Assembly: GCA_947069175.1 (NCBI GenBank)
Contig: CAMTDV010000018.1
Coordinates: 39,382,869 to 39,446,868 of the forward strand
Origin: Scalesia atractyloides
Taxonomy: Eukaryota; Streptophyta; Magnoliopsida; Asterales; Asteraceae
Direction: 5' to 3'
DNA: 64,000 nt
Part shown: positions 59,341-64,000 of the stretch, in pieces
Numbering within the stretch: position 1 is the stretch's first letter
Layout: every line of letters begins with the position of its first letter
Position numbers and translations under genes: made by a program
The notes under the pieces: model-generated
Database searches by the model: none
What the model saw: the letters and a program-made list of their open reading frames with translations, nothing else
Told to the model about the DNA's origin: nothing

Positions 59341-60780
59341 GACATTGTCGGTCATCATTGCTTCCAACATAGATGAGGTTGAAGAGCAAGGTCTTTTGAA
59401 TGTGTTGAAGACTCACAAAGCGGCTATAGGATGGACAATTGCCAATTTGAAAGGTATTAGTCCATCTATAGTTATGCATAAGATTATCACCACCGAGTGA
59501 CACAATTGCCAAAAAAGAAGTTGTGAAAAAATAGGTCATCAAGTGGTTGGATGCAGGGATCATTTACCCCATTTCAGACAGTGCATGGGTGAGTCCTACA
59601 CATGTAGTGCCAAAGAAAGCCAACATACATGTAATTAAAGATGAAAACGATGAACAAATCGCTACCTAACCGGTCACCGGGTGGCAAGTGTGCACTGATT
59701 ATAGAAAATTGAATGCGACTACCTCTAAGGACCATTTCATATTACCCCTTTATTGACCAGATAATTGAAAAACTTTCTTGTCAAAAATACTATTTTTTTT
59801 TGGACGGGTACTCGGGTTATAATTAAATTACAATTCACTTGGATGACCAACACGAGACCACCTTCACATGTCCTTATGGCACTTTTGCTTTTAGACGTAT
59901 GCCATTGGGATTGTGCAATACCCCAACCACTTTTCAACGTTGTATGATGAGTATTTTTTCGGAAATGGTCGGGTATTCTCTTGAAGTATTCATGGATGAC
60001 TTTTCCATTTTTGGCCTAACTTTCGAGTCTTGTCTTGATGAGTTAGAAAAAGTTTTGTAAAGATGTGTTGAGACAAACTTGGTGCTAAGTTGGGAGAAAA
60101 GTCATTTCATGGTACAAGAAGGTATTGTGTTAGGTCATGTAATTTTGGATAGGGGAATGGAGGTAAATAAGGCAAAAAATAAGAGTAATTTCATCTTTGC
60201 CACCACCAAAAAATATAAAAGGGGTAAGGTCATTTTTGGGACATGCCGGTTTTTATCGGAGATTTATTAAGGGTTTTAGTGTAATTACTAAGCATTTATG
60301 TAATTTGTTGTCAAAAGATGTTCCATTTGATTTTACTAATGACTGTTTGCAAGCTTTTAACAGTTGGTGAAAGCTCATATTTTGCAACCGCCGGATTAGA
60401 CAAAGCCGTTTGAGATCATGTGTGATGCTAGTGATAACATATTGGAGCGGTTTTGGGTCAAAGGGTTGATAAAAATCCAGTGGTAATTTATTATGCGAGC
60501 AATACATTATCCGAGACACAACTAAATTACACCACCACAGAAATGAGTTGCCTATAGTGGTGTATGCCTTGGATAAATTCTGGTCTTATATTTAGGGGAA
60601 CAAGGTTATTGTTTATTCGAATCATAATGCGGTTCGTTACTTGATGGAGAAGAAAGATGCAAAGCCCCGATTGATTCATTGGGTGTTGCTATTACAAGAG
60701 TTCGATCTGGAGATCCGGGATAAGAAGGGTTGTGAAAATGTAATTGCGGACCATTTATCTCGGATTTCATTGGAAGGTAT
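59340..60780 (+). pseudogene. Athila-like reverse transcriptase and RNase H
   Basis: Fragments in different frames: KTHKAAIGWTIANLKGISPS, the fingers-palm region TFTCPYGTFAFRRMPLGLCN, and the catalytic box as VFMDDFSIF near 59985 (usual Y/FxDD). RNase H starts near 60410 (CDASDN) and continues to KKDAKPRLIHWVLLLQEFDL and ENVIADHLSRI. Several stops, at least one each near 59505, 59660 and 60060, abolish function. Confidence 0.8.
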
Positions 60781-62155
60781 TGATGACACAACCGAGATTA
60801 ATGAGAAGTTTCTCGATGAGCATTTGTTAACCGTTTCCACCGCATCGTGGTATGCTCATTATGTTAATTATTTAGCCACGGGTACGATATCGAGTCATTG
60901 GACAAAAAAGAGAAGGCAACAATTCATGGCCCACGTGAAGCAATACATTTGGGATGAACCAGACCTTTTCAAGATTTGAGCGAATCAAGTTATCCGGCGG
61001 TGCATACCCGACACTGAGGTATTGGAAGTGTTGACCCATGCTCATGCATCAGTGTGTGGGGGTCACTTTAGTGGTCAGAAGACGGGGTATTGGGTCTTCA
61101 CATGTGGGTTTTATTGGCCCACAATTTTCAAGGATCATGTGAATATGCCCGATATTGCTTAAATTGTCAAAAGGTGGGTAGTATTTCAAAAAGGGATGAA
61201 ATGCCTTTACAACCCATCTTAGTGGTAGAGATCTTTAATGTGTGGGGAATTGATTTATGGGTCCTTTTCTGAGTTCGAATGGATATTTATACATCTTAGT
61301 GGTGGTGGATTATGTTTCAAAATGGGTCGAATCAATAGCTACAAGGACCAATGATCATGCCATGGTATGTAAGTTTGTTCAATCCCACATATTTGCTAGA
61401 TTTGGATTCCGTGGGTGATTATTAGTGATGGTGGATCACATTCCCAAAACTTCAATTTTGAGAAGTTGTTAAAACGATACAATGTGAATCACTGGATTAC
61501 TACCCCGTATCACCCGCAAACGAGCGGACAAATTGAAGTGTCTAATAGACTAATCATGTAGATATTGATGAAGACGGTGCGGGTTGATATGAAAGATTGG
61601 TTCGGAAAGTTGGATGATGCGTTGTGGGCATATCGGACCGCCTACAAAACTCCTATTGGTACGACTCCGTATAGGTTGGTATACGGGAAGGGTTGTCATT
61701 TGCTAATGGAGTTAGCTCATCGTGCATTATGGGCGATCAAAAGCGTTAATGTGGACTATAATGAAGCTGGTGAGCTAAGGAAGCTACAAATATGTGAGTT
61801 AGAGGAAATTCGGGATGAAGCGTATGAGTGTGCATCCGCATACAAGGATAAACTGAAAAAGGTTCATGATACAAAGTTGCGGAAGAGGACATTTTAAGTT
61901 GCTCAAAAAGTATGGCTGTACAATTCAAGGCTTAAATTTTTTACGAGGAAACTTAAAAGCAAATGGATAGGGCCTTATGTGATTACAAGAGTGGGACGGT
62001 TAGGCGATGTAGAGATCGAAGACGTTCAAGACCAAACAAGACAAGTAGTGAATGGGCATCGGCTTAAACCGTATTTGGAAGGCAAGGATATCAACATGCT
62101 CGAGGTTGATGAAGTTGGTTACCTTCTACGCCCACATGATGAGGTGATCAATTGA
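60780..62155 (+). pseudogene. Athila-like integrase
   Basis: The H2C2 zinc-binding part (HAHASVCGGHFSGQKTGYWV, then CLNCQKVG) is at 61035-61175, and the core begins near 61245 with GIDL. The remaining core text (GGSHFQNFNFEKLLKRYNV, YHPQTSGQIEVSNR) contains the expected Asp-region and Glu positions in shifted frames. 61565-61897 and on to 62155 encode the C-terminal part (WAYRTAYKTPIGTTPYRLVY, then KWIGPYVITRVGRLGDVEIE). The stop is at 62152. Confidence 0.8.
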
Positions 62156-63220
62156 GAGGCCTAGGTTTGTTTGGTGTAGTTTTAGTCTAGTTTAGTTAGT
62201 TTTGAAACTTTTACCGTTCTCGTCATGTATTGTGTTTAACCCAAGTGTGGGGAAGTTCTCATGAATTTTTCTCCGACACGGTGTTGGGGATAACACAGGT
62301 TTTTTATGGGGGTTGGGTATAATTTATGTTTTTTTAAATTATAAAAAAATAAAGTAAAAACGCCCAGTGGTCACCATAATTTATGTTGCCCACCATAGCT
62401 TACGGTGGGCCCTAGGGAAACAAGACTCTTACGGTAGTGACCCACTGAGTTATGGTGCTCCTTTACGGTGTCCAGAGCCACAGTAGCTTATGATACCCAT
62501 CGTAGCATACGGTGGGCTCTAGCGATGTGGGGTCTGGTTATAATAAAAAAAACCTGAAAATCTTACAAATTTTCCTAAGCACATATGGGGTTCACCCTCT
62601 TTTACCACATATTTCTTCTTCCTTCTCTACTAACATTCCCAAATCAAAACCCTAACTTCCATAGCTTCATCTCCTTGCTATTTTTTCAAACTCAACCAAT
62701 TCTCGAGATTCTTAGGTCAATCTTGACTAAAATTTTGCAAGGATTATAGATTTGTGTTTGTATTGTGAAGATTCCTAGATTTAGGCTGTCAATTTTGGGC
62801 ATTTTTGTCCGAAATTTTTTGGGTGAAGTGGGTTTTGGTTTGTTTTGAGAGTTTTTGGTATTCTTACATTCTACAAGGCAAAGGTATGTGATTTCTTTTC
62901 AGTATTTGTGGTACATTGCAGAATTGTAAGTAATTCATGCTTTTGTTCTTACACACTTGCTTGTAGTTGTTAGAATGGTATGCACTTGATGATTTTTGTA
63001 TGGATTGTGGTTGTGGATGTTAAGTAATGTGATAGAAATACAATGTTGGTCAGAATTTTACTAAATCTAGTCAAAATAATGCACAAATTTTTAAACACAA
63101 AATGGACATCATGCTTTGTCTAACATCCACAACCATAGAGATAAGCAAGTGTGGGGATGTTTAGGTTAATGAGTAGAAAATTTAACTTGTTTGTTTGTGT
63201 GAATTGTTTTGTAGATGGGT
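62156..63220 (+). other. Spacer downstream of pol in the Athila-like element
   Basis: Non-coding; contains acccaagtgtggggaagt near 62240 and agcaagtgtggggatgt near 63145 (polypurine-like words usual in Athila elements) and the palindrome cluster 62371-62525. Confidence 0.6.
62371..62525. repeat. Second palindrome cluster (ccatagcttacggtgg type)
   Basis: Words such as caccatagcttacggtggg, cgtagcatacggtgggc and ccacagtagcttatgg mirror the 37071-37205 cluster, although the spacer sequences differ. Confidence 0.65.
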
Positions 63221-64000
63221 CTTGAAACGAGAGACAAAGTGAAAGGTGTAGTCGGGTCATCTTGTAACCCGAAAGATCAACCAAAATGAAGGAGGTTAGT
63301 GTTACAAAGGGATGTGCAAGAGGAGGAAGAAGAACAGCAGCAATAAGAGGAGGTGGTTTATGTCAAATCGAATTGGTCATCCGGGCTGATCAACCAGATA
63401 GATGACAACCTGAACTGTTTCATGACAAGATGAACTCATTAACTACAGAAATGGGGGGTTCATATGTGAGAAAGTGGTCCGAGAAAAAGACTTTGGGCCT
63501 TTCGATGTCATCAATAAGTTTAAGGCGTTAGGATGGGAGGCGGCTCTGAAATGTTATGATGAGGATAACAATAATTTGTTCGCAGATGACATTCAAGAAG
63601 TGGTTGGCTACGTTGACATGCCCACCATATAAAAAGCCGTTGACAATGAAACCAACCGGAACGATGAATGGTATTGAGGTGAGGATGTCGTTCGAGACAT
63701 TAAGGCAAATAGCAAGATTTTATAGTAAGCCCGCAAACAAGTACATGTTCCCAAGTTTGGATGATCTTTACTTCCAACCCGAGAAGCACCCAATGTAGGA
63801 TACGATGGTTGAGGCTTTATTTTTGCTAGGCAGGGGGTAGGAAAGCTTTGTAGGAAGAATTTGAGAATCGAGGCAAAATTGATGTTGGTGATTTGTTTGC
63901 ATAATGTAATTCCAAGAAGGGGTGATAAGGTATAAGTCTGTTATCATGAGGTGCCCATTTTGTATACCTTGCTACATGGAACACATCTTATCCCATTTTG
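63221..64000 (+). pseudogene. Extra 3' ORF of the Athila-like element, decayed, runs off the edge
   Basis: Starts atgggtcttgaaacgag near 63215-63230. Later fragments include KDFGPFDVINKFKALGWEAA and, at 63556-63798, EWLATLTCPPYKK-like text then NGIEVRMSFETLRQIARFYS. This resembles the 'putative plant transposon protein' family found as an additional ORF in Athila-type elements (family assignment from memory). At least two stops are in frame. Confidence 0.6.

Larger units (their letters stand above)
36950..64000 (+). mobile_element. Athila-like Ty3/gypsy retroelement, split by a nested insertion, right end outside
   Basis: The plus-strand order is LTR-like region, tRNA-Asp-type primer site (38031), gag (38139-39600), [17.2-kb insertion], gag end with CCHC knuckle, protease, RT, RNase H, integrase (to 62155), then a long 3' region with an extra decayed ORF, all typical of the Athila/Tat side of Ty3/gypsy. 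Every ORF has stops or frameshifts, so it is dead. The left limit is approximate and the 3' LTR is not in the window. Confidence 0.8.

Overview
The window is nuclear DNA of a flowering plant. It is AT-rich, has GT-AG introns, a plant-type chromatin ATPase gene and dense nested transposons. The CCHC gag style of two retroelements (zinc knuckle followed by a long acidic or coiled-coil region) fits Asteraceae best, but that is inference from memory of such families, not proof. Most of the 64 kb is transposon-derived; only two host genes can be supported.

Left part (1-26 kb). The 5' end of a minus-strand LTR retroelement runs off the left edge (1-~1000). At 5143-12015 lies a six-exon gene for an ATAD2-type AAA ATPase with an extended PHD finger; it carries several frameshifts and two in-frame stops, so it is a decayed pseudogene or a region with sequence errors. 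Its fifth intron holds a MULE-type MITE. Small DNA transposons follow: a hAT-like element with 8-bp target duplication (15618-17348) that itself contains a 1-kb MULE MITE (15721-16741), and another MULE MITE at 24135-24509. A duplicated AT-rich repeat (17.7 and 20.2 kb) has a LINE zinc-binding fragment inside its second copy.

Middle (26-36 kb). A complete minus-strand LTR element (26307-33460, target duplication ttttc) encodes only gag-like proteins with two CCHC knuckles and no visible pol. Its 5' leader holds about a dozen copies of an 18-bp palindrome, caagttcgnncgaacttg, which is also in its LTRs. G/T-rich and ATTGTGT-rich simple repeats follow, then a small two-exon plant gene of unknown function (34795-35877) with one apparent lost base.

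Right part (37-64 kb). This is one deep nest. An Athila-like Ty3/gypsy element (about 36.95 kb to beyond the right edge, plus strand, broken gag/PR/RT/RH/IN) was split inside gag by a long-LTR retroelement (39602-56803, target duplication ttttg, 3.56-kb LTR with ~158-bp internal repeats, hardly any internal coding). That element was hit by a CACTA transposon (43385-52317, target duplication aat). Inside the CACTA sits a second gag-only element (47181-51371, target duplication tattt) related to the one at 26-33 kb and carrying the same palindrome. The right half of the long-LTR element contains a second, truncated copy of LTR end plus PBS plus CACTA left end, which suggests an old tandem LTR structure.

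The best candidate for something undescribed is the pair of gag-only elements. They share a palindromic iteron in U3 and the 5' leader, with copy number differing between the two LTRs of each element, and a conserved non-coding block upstream of the 3' LTR.
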